Of a stretch of DNA of 37,109 bases, positions 1-7,280 are shown in pieces (within the stretch, counting starts at the first letter, position 1; every line of letters begins with the position of its first letter). A program made the position numbers and the translations under genes. The DNA is from Dactylosporangium siamense (lineage in GTDB: Bacteria; Actinomycetota; Actinomycetes; Mycobacteriales; Micromonosporaceae). The notes beneath the pieces are model-generated. The model made no database searches and was not told where the DNA came from. It worked only from the letters and a program-made list of their open reading frames with translations. Location of the stretch: NCBI RefSeq assembly GCF_016862795.1, contig NZ_BONQ01000002.1:1-37109 (forward strand). Reading direction: 5' to 3'.

Positions 1-818
1 GGCGCCGGTTGCGCGGGCGCGGGTGGTGGGGCGGTCGGGTCGACGCCGTCGATGAAGGCGGTGGCCTGGCGGGCGAGGGCCGTCGCGCCGATCGCGGTGG
101 CCCACCGGGCGATCTCGGTGGCGAGTGCGACCGCGCCCGCCTCGTTGCCCGTGGCGCGGGCGAGGACGGCAAGGAGGAGTTGCTGTGACAGCGTGCCGGG
201 GACGTTGCCGGCCGCGGCGCCGAGTTCGGTCGCGCGGCGCCACCGGTCGAGGGCCGCGTCGTCGTTGCCGGCGTCATGGTCGTGGCCGCCGAGGTGGCGT
301 AGTGCTTCCCGGGCGAGAAGCCCGTCGCCGTGCTCCGGCCCGGCACCGGCCCGGAATGCGGCGTGATAGTGGGCGGGGGCCGCGTCGGGCTGGTCGAGGA
401 GGTTGTCCGCGATCAGGCCCTGATACATCGCCGCCCAGCCCTCGCGCACCGGGTCCGGTGCCGAGGCGCGCAGGTCGGCGGCGCGGCCTCGGACCGCTTC
501 GGCGGACGTGCGGGCCGGTCCGTCCGCCATCAGCAGCGTCCGGTAGTCGTGCCGCAGCTCGACGAACGCGAGATCCCACCGTCCCGCGGCGTCGAGTCCG
601 GCGGCGAGCCGGGTGGCGGTGGTGAGCCGGTCGGCGGTGGTCGCGGTGCCCGCGAACCAGTCCGACTCGACGGACACCTGCGCGGCGGCGAGGGCCAGCA
701 GTGGGTCACCGGGTGGCGCGGCGGCGAGCAGGGCCGCCGCGTCGTGCCACCGCCCGGCGTGGGCAAGGGCACGTGCCGCGGCGGCCAGGGCCTGCCGGGA
801 GACTGCGATGTCGGTCAT
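1..818 (-). CDS. Alanine-rich helical-repeat (TPR-like) protein, C-terminus beyond window
   Basis: The frame opens at ATG 818 and stays open to the left edge (about 272 codons, start MTDIAVSRQALAAAARAL), so the C-terminus is missing. The protein is rich in Ala, Leu and Arg, and reads as successive helix pairs (ARALAHAGRWHDAAALLA, ALDRWRRATELGAAAGN), which resembles a TPR/SEL1-type scaffold. No enzyme motif is visible. It lies divergent from the MarR gene at 884 and shares its AT-rich control region. The ATG follows a -10 like TACCGT by 7 nt, so the mRNA is probably leaderless, which supports this start. Function is not recognised; a substrate- or partner-binding role under MarR control is inference. 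Confidence 0.72.
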   Translation of the reverse strand, partial: MTDIAVSRQALAAAARALAHAGRWHDAAALLAAAPPGDPLLALAAAQVSVESDWFAGTATTADRLTTATRLAAGLDAAGRWDLAFVELRHDYRTLLMADGPARTSAEAVRGRAADLRASAPDPVREGWAAMYQGLIADNLLDQPDAAPAHYHAAFRAGAGPEHGDGLLAREALRHLGGHDHDAGNDDAALDRWRRATELGAAAGNVPGTLSQQLLLAVLARATGNEAGAVALATEIARWATAIGATALARQATAFIDGVDPTAPPPAPAQPA

Positions 819-883
819 GAAGATGACGGTAGTAATCAAAAAAACTATTATCAAGAAAACTACCTGGCGCGGCGGGAGCGGCG
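819..883. promoter_or_regulatory. Divergent promoter with tandem 15-bp MarR-type operator
   Basis: This is an AT-rich island in very GC-rich DNA. Two adjacent 15-mers, TAATCAAAAAAACTA (833-847) and TTATCAAGAAAACTA (848-862), match at 13 of 15 positions. They are bounded by GTAGT (829-833) and ACTAC (859-863) as inverted arms. Leftward promoter: TTGATA (854-849), 17 nt, TACCGT (831-826), then 7 nt to ATG 818, a leaderless geometry. Rightward promoter: ATGACG (823-828), 17 nt, TATTAT (846-851). The repeats cover the leftward -35 and the rightward -10, so one bound regulator could block both genes. Binding by the adjacent MarR protein is inferred. Confidence 0.6.
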
Positions 884-1375
884 ATGAAGGACGACGTCGA
901 GCAGCACATCGGCATCTGGGGGCGGGAGCTGCCCTGGCTCGACCCGGTCAAGGAGGCCATCTTCATGCGGCTGAGCATCCTCGCCCGGCACACCCAGCAG
1001 CTGCGCCGCGACACCCTGGCGGAGGACGGTCTGCCGCACTGGCAGTACAAGATTCTGATGAAGCTGCGGCGGCTGGGTCCGCCGTACGCCGCGAGCCCGT
1101 CCGAACTCGCCGACGCGCTCGGGCTGACCCGGGGCGCACTGTCGGCGCGGCTGGCGCCGATGGAGGAGGCCGGACTGATCACCCGCGCCGGCGACACCAC
1201 CGACCGGCGGCGGGTCCACGTGCGACTGACGGAGGCGGGCAGCGCCGCGTTCGAGCAGCAGGCGGGCCGGGAGGACCACGGCGAGGCGGCCCTGCTGGAG
1301 GCGCTCACCGCCGACGAGCGTCTCGTCCTGGCGGACCTGCTGCACCGGCTGGTCCTCGCGGCCGAGGAACGGTGA
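884..1375 (+). CDS. MarR-family winged-helix transcriptional regulator
   Basis: A 163-residue protein of typical MarR length. Helices 1-2 (residues 20-65) are followed by the winged helix-turn-helix: SPSELADALGLTRGALSARL at 71-90, the recognition/dimer segment MEEAGLIT, and the wing with the family hallmark DRRR (107-110) followed by VRLTEAG. It would act as a dimeric ligand-responsive DNA-binding protein. A GGGAG ribosome-binding stretch lies just upstream of the ATG. The tandem AT-rich 15-mers directly upstream are the natural candidate operator, implying autorepression and control of the divergent gene at 818. The ligand cannot be read from sequence. Confidence 0.92.
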   Translation: MKDDVEQHIGIWGRELPWLDPVKEAIFMRLSILARHTQQLRRDTLAEDGLPHWQYKILMKLRRLGPPYAASPSELADALGLTRGALSARLAPMEEAGLITRAGDTTDRRRVHVRLTEAGSAAFEQQAGREDHGEAALLEALTADERLVLADLLHRLVLAAEER

Positions 1376-1441
1376 CGCCCGGCCCAAGGCCCGTGTCGAA
1401 GCAGGGGTCGGAGCGGCCGGCCGGCCGTCGGGTCAGCGCAC

Positions 1442-1596
1442 ATGCTGGAGCTGGCCACCCGCAGTGGCGCCGAGGTGTCGGACACCTTGAAGTACTTCTC
1501 CGAGCGGATCTCGGCGACGTTCGTGTATGCCGGATCGATGTCGAACGCGAGGGCCTGTTCTCCGGCACCCGCGGCCGGCAGATAGCCGGACCCGCG
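1442..1596 (+). pseudogene. Fragment of TniB-like transposon ATPase, frameshifted
   Basis: Starting at 1442, one frame reads LELATRSGAEVSDTLKYF then SERISATFVYAG. The sequence continues in another frame from 1534 as IDVEREGLFSGTRGRQIAG. Together they match the region after Walker B of actinobacterial TniB/AAA transposition ATPases (DTLKYFSERI.ATFVYAGIDVE..GLFSGTRGRQ.AGR). A single missing base in the Gly codon at 1532-1534 explains the frame change. The N-terminal ATPase core with Walker A is absent and the end is scrambled. This is a dead remnant. Family assignment is from remembered conserved sequence, not a search. Confidence 0.7.
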
Positions 1597-1641
1597 CGCA
1601 GCCCTCGACATCGGACCGCCGAGCATGACCAGCAGGGCGCT

Positions 1642-1947
1642 CTGCCGATCACGGTCCGGCCACGCCACGGCGAAACCGTCGAGTCCTACATCCGCAGACT
1701 CGCTCGCACACGTTTCCAGGTCGGCGCCCGGACCGTGGCCCTGGCCATCGCATCCTCCGAACCCCCACCCTGGAAACCGCCCACCAAGAAGTCCCTGCTC
1801 GGTCTCCCCGCCATCATCGACGCGCGGCTCGAGCGCCGACCCGGCATCTCGGCGCCGCAGATCTGGAAACAGATCCTCGACAACGTCGCCATGGTCGTCA
1901 ACCAACGGCGGACCTCTTTGGAATCTGGCGCGCCTACCCGTTCTTGA
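1642..1947 (+). pseudogene. Fragment of TniQ-like transposition protein
   Basis: The segment LPITVRPRHGETVESYIRRLAR matches the conserved N-terminus of the TniQ family (PI.v.P.hGEs..SYi.RLA). TniQ is the target-site or adaptor protein of Tn7/Tn5053-like transposons. After about 28 residues the similarity ends. The rest (KSLLGLPAIIDARLERRPGI, SAPQIWKQILDN) looks like the helix-turn-helix linker of an IS21-type or related transposase, so the fragment may be a junction of two decayed genes. It ends at TGA 1945-1947. It follows the TniB remnant in the usual tniB-tniQ order, but there is no intact transposase or terminal inverted repeat. Confidence 0.62.
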
Positions 1948-1979
1948 CCATGATCGGAGATTTCTCTGGTCGAAGCGAT

Positions 1980-2783
1980 TCACCGGACTCGTTGGGCGAT
2001 CCTCAGCTCAGTCAGGTAGCGCTTGACAATTTGACCCCCGTAGTCCACGTCGATCAGCCGCGCGATGGAGTTCAGCAGTGCGCTGCGCTGCGCGGCCGGC
2101 AAGGCACGGTGTCCGGAGTAGGTCAACAGCAGATCCAGGTAGTCAGCTGTCGAGTACGGCAGCTCCCACTCGTACCGGTAGAACTTCGCAGGCCCGAATC
2201 GCCCCGACGAGGTGAGCTCCCGATCGTCTTCGACGATGTCATGGGCGGTCTCAAGACGCAGGCCCGGTGGGGTCGACGGATCGAAGCGCTCGTAGCACTT
2301 CTGGGTCTCAGCGAAGAATGCCTCGGTCCAGGTGCCGCCAGCGATGTGGTGGGTCCCCACGGTGGCCAGCAGGCCACCGAGACGCACAGCGTCAGCAGAC
2401 TTCGACACCCGCACCGCGGGGTCGATCCAGTGAAACGCGGTAGCGGAGAACACCACGTCGAACGGTTCACCGGGCAAGGGCCACTCCTCGAACGCCGCCG
2501 TAACGACCTCCACCGCGTCGAACGCGGCAAGATTTCGCCGAGCCACAGCCGCCATGTCCGCGCCCAATTCGACAGCCACAATGCGGTAGCCCCGCTCGGC
2601 CAACGGCACGGTCGCCTGCCCGGTGCCACAGCCGATCTCCAGCACCCTTGCCCCAGGCGCTACCCCGGCCGCAGCGAGATCATCAAACATCTGCACCGGG
2701 TATCGGGGGCGGGCACGGTCGTAGCGTGCAGCGTCCTCGTTGAAGGTCTCTCGCAACCTCACGTAGTCATTGCCATCGCTCAC
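1980..2783 (-). CDS. Class I SAM-dependent methyltransferase
   Basis: About 267 residues. The SAM-binding motif I VLEIGCGTGQAT lies near residues 47-58, preceded by the YDRARPRYP segment common in this methyltransferase type. An acidic motif II region follows (IVAVELGADM), then FDVVFSATAFHWIDP, the post-motif typical of Methyltransf_11/25 small-molecule enzymes. The substrate is unknown. I chose GTG 2783 over the TTG one codon upstream; neither has a strong ribosome-binding site. It is codirectional with the DHFR-like gene (2839-3402), 55 bp downstream of it, so cotranscription is possible. The end of the gene abuts the transposon remnant at 1947. Confidence 0.88.
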   Translation of the reverse strand: MSDGNDYVRLRETFNEDAARYDRARPRYPVQMFDDLAAAGVAPGARVLEIGCGTGQATVPLAERGYRIVAVELGADMAAVARRNLAAFDAVEVVTAAFEEWPLPGEPFDVVFSATAFHWIDPAVRVSKSADAVRLGGLLATVGTHHIAGGTWTEAFFAETQKCYERFDPSTPPGLRLETAHDIVEDDRELTSSGRFGPAKFYRYEWELPYSTADYLDLLLTYSGHRALPAAQRSALLNSIARLIDVDYGGQIVKRYLTELRIAQRVR

Positions 2784-2838
2784 CAACAGAGACTAAGGCA
2801 GGCACGGGACGGCGCGCCCGGATCCCGGTGTGGGTCGG

Positions 2839-3402
2839 TCAGCCCACCAGGTACGTCAGGTGGGTCGCGTCGGTGGTGTGCCGCGGCTCGAGCGGGGTCA
2901 GTGTGACCGGGCCGCCGAGATGTGCGAACAGGGGTGTGCCCGCGCCCAGGAGCACCGGTGCCACGTGCAGGCTGAGCCGGTCGACGAGGCCCGCCCGCAG
3001 GGCCTGCTGGATGATGCTCGCCCCGCCCATGACGTGCACGCGACGGTCGCCGGCGACGGTCGCCGCGGCGCGGATCGCCGGCTCGACTCCGCCGGTGACG
3101 AAGGTGAACGTCGTCGTGCCACGGGTCACGGGCTCGTGCGGCCGGTGCGTGACGACGAAGACCGGCATACCGTAGAGGCCGTCCTCGTGTTCCCAGCCGC
3201 CGGTGGCGTCGTAGACGCGCCGGCTCGTCACGACGGCGCCCGACGCGGCGAACGTGTCCGCGAGCAGTGCCCGGCCGTCCTCCGTCCAGACCCAGGTGTG
3301 CAGGCGTTCGCCACCCGCGCCCAGCCCCGGGTGCCCGTCCAGGTCGGGTCCGGTGACGTACCCGTCCACTGACATCGAGATGTTCGCTTCGATCACGGCC
3401 AT
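2839..3402 (-). CDS. Dihydrofolate reductase / RibD C-terminal family protein
   Basis: 187 residues from ATG 3402 (MAVIEANISMSVDGYVTGPD). The N-terminal SxSvDGYvtGPD signature, the GAVVTSRRVYDATGGWE region, and the C-terminal GGASIIQQALRAGLVDRLSLHVAPVLLGAGTPLF segment are diagnostic of the RibD_C/DHFR-like fold. The family binds NADPH and reduces small cyclic substrates; most stand-alone members have no known substrate. True folate DHFR is unlikely because these paralogues lack the canonical folate pocket. It is divergent from a second member of the same family at 3521 with a palindrome between them, suggesting joint control. Confidence 0.9.
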   Translation of the reverse strand: MAVIEANISMSVDGYVTGPDLDGHPGLGAGGERLHTWVWTEDGRALLADTFAASGAVVTSRRVYDATGGWEHEDGLYGMPVFVVTHRPHEPVTRGTTTFTFVTGGVEPAIRAAATVAGDRRVHVMGGASIIQQALRAGLVDRLSLHVAPVLLGAGTPLFAHLGGPVTLTPLEPRHTTDATHLTYLVG

Positions 3403-3456
3403 GGTGTCCGGTGTACCGACGCCAGGGCTCGACGAAACATGGAGCGGCGGAGCCGA

Positions 3457-3471
3457 TGAGTGCGGCACTCA
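3457..3471. promoter_or_regulatory. Perfect 15-bp palindrome between divergent reductase genes
   Basis: TGAGTGCGGCACTCA has 7-bp perfect arms around one central base. It sits almost midway in the 118-bp gap between the divergent DHFR-like genes (starts 3402 and 3521). The form is that of a dimeric repressor site, as seen for many TetR-family operators. It differs from the TTGA-N8-TCAA sites at the nearby TetR gene, so its regulator is probably encoded elsewhere. Confidence 0.5.
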
Positions 3472-3520
3472 CCCGTCGTCAGTACGGGGGTAGAGCCGCA
3501 GACAACGGAAGGACCGCGCG

Positions 3521-4087
3521 TTGAACAAGATCGTCTTCATGATGTCGGTGTCACTGGACGGGTATTTCGAGACAGACGGGCACAGTCTTGCCTGGCAGCA
3601 CATCTCCGAGGAGTTGCACGCCCACTTCAACGAGGAGCTGGGCGCGGCCGGGGCCATGCTCAACGGCCGGGTCACCTACGAGCTCATGGCGAAGTCCTGG
3701 CCGCGTGCCGACGAGGACCCGGCCGCGCCGAAGGTCGTCGCGGAGTTCGCCCGGATCTGGCGCGACCTGCCGAAGGTCGCGTACTCCCGCACTCTGCGGG
3801 AGGCCGGCTGGAACACCACGATCGTCCGCGAGGTCGTGCCCGCCGAGGTCGAGGCGCTCCGGGGAGCGGCCGGCGGTGACCTGTTCATCGGCGGCCCCGA
3901 CCTGCTGAGCACGTTCCAGCGCCTCGACCTCGTGGACGAGTACCGCATCTACGTGCACCCCGCCGTCATCGGCGCGGGCAACCCGCTCTTCCGCCCCGGC
4001 ACGACCCTCGACCTCACGCTGACCGGGACGCGCCAGTTCGCCAACGGGGTGGTGCTGCTGCGGTACCGGCCGGCTCAGGCCGAGTAG
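3521..4087 (+). CDS. Second dihydrofolate reductase-like family protein, TTG start
   Basis: 188 residues, beginning NKIVFMMSVSLDGYFE. The SvSLDGY motif, NGRVTYELMAKSWP, and the C-terminal GGPDLLSTFQRLDLVDEY plus HPAVIGAGNPLFRP identify the RibD_C/DHFR-like family (NADPH-dependent reduction, substrate unknown). Start is TTG 3521, chosen because GGAAGGA lies 7 nt upstream and no ATG/GTG gives the full N-terminal strand. It is diverged in sequence from the neighbour at 2839-3402, so this is not a recent duplication. Its stop (4085-4087) overlaps the end of the convergent SDR gene by 13 bp. Confidence 0.9.
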   Translation: MNKIVFMMSVSLDGYFETDGHSLAWQHISEELHAHFNEELGAAGAMLNGRVTYELMAKSWPRADEDPAAPKVVAEFARIWRDLPKVAYSRTLREAGWNTTIVREVVPAEVEALRGAAGGDLFIGGPDLLSTFQRLDLVDEYRIYVHPAVIGAGNPLFRPGTTLDLTLTGTRQFANGVVLLRYRPAQAE

Positions 4088-4815
4088 CCGCCGTCAGCGT
4101 TCAGCGTCGCACCGGTGACGTAGGACGACTCGGGCCCGGCGAGGTAGGCGACGAGGCTCGCCACCTCGGCCGGGCTGCCGTACCGGTCGACGGCGATGTG
4201 CGGGCGGGTGAACCCGGCGAACGGCCCGTCGGCTGGGTTCATGGCCGTGTCGACGGGGCCGGGCTGCACGGTGTTGACGGTGATGCCGCGCGGCCCGACC
4301 TCGCGCGCCAGGGCTCTGGTGAACCCCGCGATGCCGGCCTTCGTGAGGGCGTACACGCTGCCGCCGCCGAAGTGCACGCGGTCGGCGTTGACGCTGCCGA
4401 TCGTGATGATCCGGCCGCCGGCCCCGAGGTGTCGCAGCGCCTCCTGGCTGGCGGTGAAGACGCCGGTCAGGTTGACCGCGACCGAACGGTCGTAGACCTC
4501 GTCGGGCAGGTCCCCGATCGGCGCGACGACGGCGACGCCCGCGTTGTTGACCAGGATGTCGAGCCGGCCGAAGCGGTCGACCACCTGCCGCACCCCCTCG
4601 CGGACCGCCGCCCGGTCGCCGGAGTCCACCCGCAGCGCCACCGCCCGGCCGCCGGAGCCGGTGATCTCCTTCGCGACGAGTTCCGCGGTTTCATTGCTGC
4701 CGTGGTACGTCAATGCCACCGCTGCCCCTTCGGCGGCGAGCCGCCGGGCGATGCCTTCACCGATGCCGCGCGAGCCGCCGGTCACGATCGCGACCTTGCC
4801 GTCGAGCTGTCCCAT
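4075..4815 (-). CDS. Short-chain dehydrogenase/reductase (FabG-like)
   Basis: 246 residues from ATG 4815, with the strong RBS AGGAGGGGG upstream. It is a complete classical SDR: TGGSRGIG nucleotide-binding loop (12-19), NNAG (90-93), and the catalytic Ser141, Tyr155, Lys159 (YALTK). The C-terminus has VQPGPVDTAMN and SYVTGATLNADGG. It oxidises or reduces a hydroxyl/keto group with NAD(P)H; the substrate is unknown. It is divergent from the TetR gene at 4922. One TTGA-N8-TCAA operator (4837-4852) lies between its promoter region and its RBS, so it is very probably the TetR target. Confidence 0.93.
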   Translation of the reverse strand: MGQLDGKVAIVTGGSRGIGEGIARRLAAEGAAVALTYHGSNETAELVAKEITGSGGRAVALRVDSGDRAAVREGVRQVVDRFGRLDILVNNAGVAVVAPIGDLPDEVYDRSVAVNLTGVFTASQEALRHLGAGGRIITIGSVNADRVHFGGGSVYALTKAGIAGFTRALAREVGPRGITVNTVQPGPVDTAMNPADGPFAGFTRPHIAVDRYGSPAEVASLVAYLAGPESSYVTGATLNADGGYSA

Positions 4816-4836
4816 GGTCGTACCCCCTCCTGATTT

Positions 4837-4852
4837 TTGAATGCCCATTCAA
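4837..4852. promoter_or_regulatory. TetR-type operator O1 upstream of SDR gene
   Basis: TTGAATGCCCATTCAA has perfect 7-bp inverted arms (TTGAATG/CATTCAA) around CC. It lies 6 bp upstream of the SDR RBS on the minus strand, where a bound dimer would block initiation or early elongation. It shares the TTGA-N8-TCAA frame and length with the second site at 4888-4903. Confidence 0.6.
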
Positions 4853-4887
4853 CATGTCATGCGGGACGCCGCCGCGTCAGTGATATA

Positions 4888-4903
4888 TTGATCACACGTT
4901 CAA
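4888..4903. promoter_or_regulatory. TetR-type operator O2 upstream of tetR-like gene
   Basis: TTGATCACACGTTCAA repeats the TTGA-N8-TCAA pattern of the site at 4837-4852, with centre-to-centre spacing of 51 bp (close to five helical turns). It overlaps a TATATT (4884-4889) that could be the -10 of the TetR gene. The shared pattern and spacing suggest both sites are bound by the adjacent TetR regulator for autoregulation. Confidence 0.52.
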
Positions 4904-4921
4904 GAAGTGGGGTGGCGGGTC

Positions 4922-5509
4922 ATGGCGATGGGCAGGCCGCGCGGGTTCGACCCCGACGCGGTGGTCGACGCGGCCGTCGAGGTGTTCTGGCGCAAGGGTT
5001 ACGAGGGCGCGAGCATGGCCGACCTGTGCGCCGCGACCGGCCTGCGACCCGGGAGCGTCTACGCGGCGTACGGCTCGAAGCTCGGCCTCTTCAGCGCCGC
5101 CGTCGACCGGTACGTCGACACCGTGTTCGCCTACGGGATGACCGCCCTGGACGCGCCGACGGCCGCCGAGGTCGTGCGCACGTGGCTGCTCGGGTCCGTG
5201 GAGGCGACGACCGGAGCGACGACCCCGGCCGGGTGCCTGCTGGTCCAGGGCGCGCTCGCCACGGGCGAGTCGGCGGCCGAGGCGCGGGAGGTCCTGGCGG
5301 CGAAGCGCCGGGCCGGCGAGCGGGTCCTGGCGCGGCGGCTGGCTAGGGCGCGTTCCGCAGGTGATCTTCCCGCGGACGCCGATCCGGAGCTGATCGCGCG
5401 GTTCGTGCTGACGGTCGCGGAAGGGATCGCGGTGCAGGCGGCGTCCGGGGTGAGCCGGGCCGCACTGCTCGCGGTGGTTGATCTGGCGACGGCGCGGCCG
5501 CCGTGGTGA
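4922..5509 (+). CDS. TetR/AcrR-family transcriptional regulator
   Basis: 195 residues from ATG 4922 (MAMGRPRGFDPDAVVDAAVE); a GTG at 4907 is possible but less likely. The N-terminal TetR helix-turn-helix is clear: VFWRKGYEGASMADLCAATG then RPGSVYAAYGSKLGLFSAAV, the SVY.aFgsK signature. The C-terminal ligand domain (TTPAGCLLVQGAL) matches the TetR_C group with a conserved GCLL stretch. It probably represses itself and the divergent SDR through the two TTGA-N8-TCAA sites. Its 3' end overlaps the convergent MFS frame by 167 bp. Confidence 0.93.
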   Translation: MAMGRPRGFDPDAVVDAAVEVFWRKGYEGASMADLCAATGLRPGSVYAAYGSKLGLFSAAVDRYVDTVFAYGMTALDAPTAAEVVRTWLLGSVEATTGATTPAGCLLVQGALATGESAAEAREVLAAKRRAGERVLARRLARARSAGDLPADADPELIARFVLTVAEGIAVQAASGVSRAALLAVVDLATARPPW

Positions 5510-6695
5510 GGTCGTCCGCCGGTGGCCGGACCCGGGCCAGCAGGGCGGCGGCCAGCAGCAGCGCGACGCTCTCGGCGGCGAGGATGAGCCGGTAGTCGAG
5601 GACCGCGAGGAGGGCCGCCCCGGCCGCGATGCCGGCGGTCTGCGGTCCGGTGGCGCAGACCTCGAAGGCGGCGTACACCCGGCCCTGCAGGTGCAACGGC
5701 GCCATGCGCTGCAACAGCGTGATGATGGCGATGGCGACCCACGGCAGGGCGGCCCCGGCGACCACGTTGCCGGCGAGCACGGCGGGCAGCGACGGCATCG
5801 CCACCAGCAGCGGCGCGGCCGCGAAGACCCCGAGCGCCACGACGGTCGTGCGGACCTCACCGAAGCGGCGGATCGCGGCCGCCGCGGACAGGCCACCGGC
5901 GATGGCGCCGAGGCCCTGGACCATCTGGGTCACCCCGGCGAACTGCGGCGGGCGGTGCAGCCCGAGGCCGATCACGGCGTACATGGTGGAACCGCCGAGA
6001 CCGACGGCGAGGGTGGCGACGGCACTGGCGACGGTGAGCCGGCGCAGCTGGGACGTGCCGCCGACGAACCGGAAGCCCGCGCCGATCTCCTTGACCACGC
6101 CCTGTTTCCGGGTCCGGCCCTCGCGCTTGCTCTCGGTGCTCGGCAGGCTCGCCACGAGGGCGGCGGCGACGACGAACGTGGCCATGTCCAGCAGGGCCAC
6201 CGCATGACCACCGAGCAGGCCGAACAGTCCCGCACCGGCAAGCGGGGCGAGGACCCGCAGCCCCTCCTGGGTGGTGCGCAGGGCGGCGTTCGCGTCCGTG
6301 CGCAGCTCCGCCGGCAGCAGCGTGACCAGCAGCGCCGACTGCGCGGGCGCGATGAGCATGCTGAGCCCGCCGTGCAGGAACATCACCAGGTAGATGAGCC
6401 ACACGTCCTCGCGGCCGTCGACGAACAGCAGCGGCGCGAGCATCGCCGCGCCCGCGAGATTCGCCCAGACCAGCAGCGGCCCGCGGCGCACCCGGTCAAC
6501 GAGCAGCCCCAGCAACGGCGCCAGCACCGCCGGCGCGGTGAAGCACAGGAACGTCAGCGCCGCCGCGGTGTCGCTGCCGGTCAGGGTCTTCACCCAGATG
6601 CCGCAGGCCAGCCACATCGCGCTGTCACCGAGCAGGGACAGCGCCTGCGCGGACAGGTACCGCCGGGCCGCGCGGTGCCGCAGCAGCCGCCTCAT
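5343..6695 (-). CDS. Major facilitator superfamily transporter, probable drug exporter
   Basis: 450 residues from ATG 6695 (MRRLLRHRAARRYLSAQALS), with about 12 hydrophobic segments. The conserved loop after TM2 (GLLVDRVRRGPLLVWANLAG) and a central linker (STESKREGRTRKQ) fit the MFS_3/enterobactin-exporter-like group; export of a small toxic compound is inferred. It is translationally coupled to the winged-helix regulator upstream (ATGA overlap, 6692-6695). The last roughly 56 residues after DDLTTAAA are Pro/Arg-rich, hydrophilic and antisense to the TetR gene. The natural stop may therefore have been lost, or the tail is read through. Confidence 0.88.
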   Translation of the reverse strand: MRRLLRHRAARRYLSAQALSLLGDSAMWLACGIWVKTLTGSDTAAALTFLCFTAPAVLAPLLGLLVDRVRRGPLLVWANLAGAAMLAPLLFVDGREDVWLIYLVMFLHGGLSMLIAPAQSALLVTLLPAELRTDANAALRTTQEGLRVLAPLAGAGLFGLLGGHAVALLDMATFVVAAALVASLPSTESKREGRTRKQGVVKEIGAGFRFVGGTSQLRRLTVASAVATLAVGLGGSTMYAVIGLGLHRPPQFAGVTQMVQGLGAIAGGLSAAAAIRRFGEVRTTVVALGVFAAAPLLVAMPSLPAVLAGNVVAGAALPWVAIAIITLLQRMAPLHLQGRVYAAFEVCATGPQTAGIAAGAALLAVLDYRLILAAESVALLLAAALLARVRPPADDLTTAAAPSPDQPPRAVRPGSPRTPPAPRSLPRPSARTARSAPDRRPREDHLRNAP

Positions 6696-7276
6696 GATCC
6701 CTCCCGCGGCGGCTTGTCGACCGGGTACACCCCGTAGAACGTCTCGACGGGCAGGGCACCCTCGGGCTGCTCGGTGCGCCCCGCCCACCGGGTGCGGAAC
6801 CGTTCGGTGACCTCCTGGTACGCGGCCGCGAGCTCGGCCGTCTCCGCCGCGGTCAGGTGCAGGATCGAGGTGTGCCCCCGCGCCGCCGCCTGCCACTGCG
6901 GTGAGTACGTCGGCGCCGCGTCGACGAACCGCCGGATCCGCGCCACCTGCCGGTCCAGCAGTACGTGGTCGAGGACCTGCACCGCGCGCGTGAACTCCGG
7001 ATTGTCCGGCTGCGCGGGCGCGCTCCAGCCGACGTGAGTGAGCCGCCACGGTCTGGCCCGCCCGCGCCCACCGCCGGTCTCCTCGACGAAGCCGTACCGC
7101 GCCAGCTGGCGCAGGTGGAACGAGCAGGTGGTCGGCGACTCGTCGATCAGTTCGCCGGCCTGCGTGGCGGTCAGCGGCCCGGTCAGCAGCGCCTCGAGCA
7201 GTGCCAGCCGGACGGGGTGGCTCAGCGCGCGCAGGCTCCGCGCGTCGGACAGCGTGCGGCTCTTCTCGTCAGTCAC
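6692..7276 (-). CDS. ArsR-type winged-helix regulator
   Basis: 194 residues from GTG 7276. The HTH_20/ArsR fold is clear near residues 14-65: LRALSHPVRLALLEALLTGP, TATQAGELIDESPTTCSFHL, RQLARYGFVEETG. No metal-binding ELCVCDL-type cysteine motif is present, so a metal sensor is unlikely. A long C-terminal helical part (residues 75-194) probably senses another ligand. The start is supported by a leaderless promoter with the -10 seven nt upstream. The gene overlaps the MFS gene by ATGA, so it probably controls its own operon through the TCTCGA repeats at 7281-7316. Confidence 0.9.
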   Translation of the reverse strand: MTDEKSRTLSDARSLRALSHPVRLALLEALLTGPLTATQAGELIDESPTTCSFHLRQLARYGFVEETGGGRGRARPWRLTHVGWSAPAQPDNPEFTRAVQVLDHVLLDRQVARIRRFVDAAPTYSPQWQAAARGHTSILHLTAAETAELAAAYQEVTERFRTRWAGRTEQPEGALPVETFYGVYPVDKPPREGS

Positions 7277-7280
7277 GCCT

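Noticed and set aside
613-1947. A long plus-strand open frame crossing the MarR gene and its flanks.
   Set aside because: It is an Ala/Gly/Arg-rich shadow of the MarR gene for most of its length; only its last part contains genuine TniB/TniQ fragments.
5478-6737. A 419-codon plus-strand frame opposite the MFS gene.
   Set aside because: Composition (Gln/Arg/Gly-rich, no domain) is the usual antisense shadow in high-GC DNA; the minus strand encodes a clear MFS protein.
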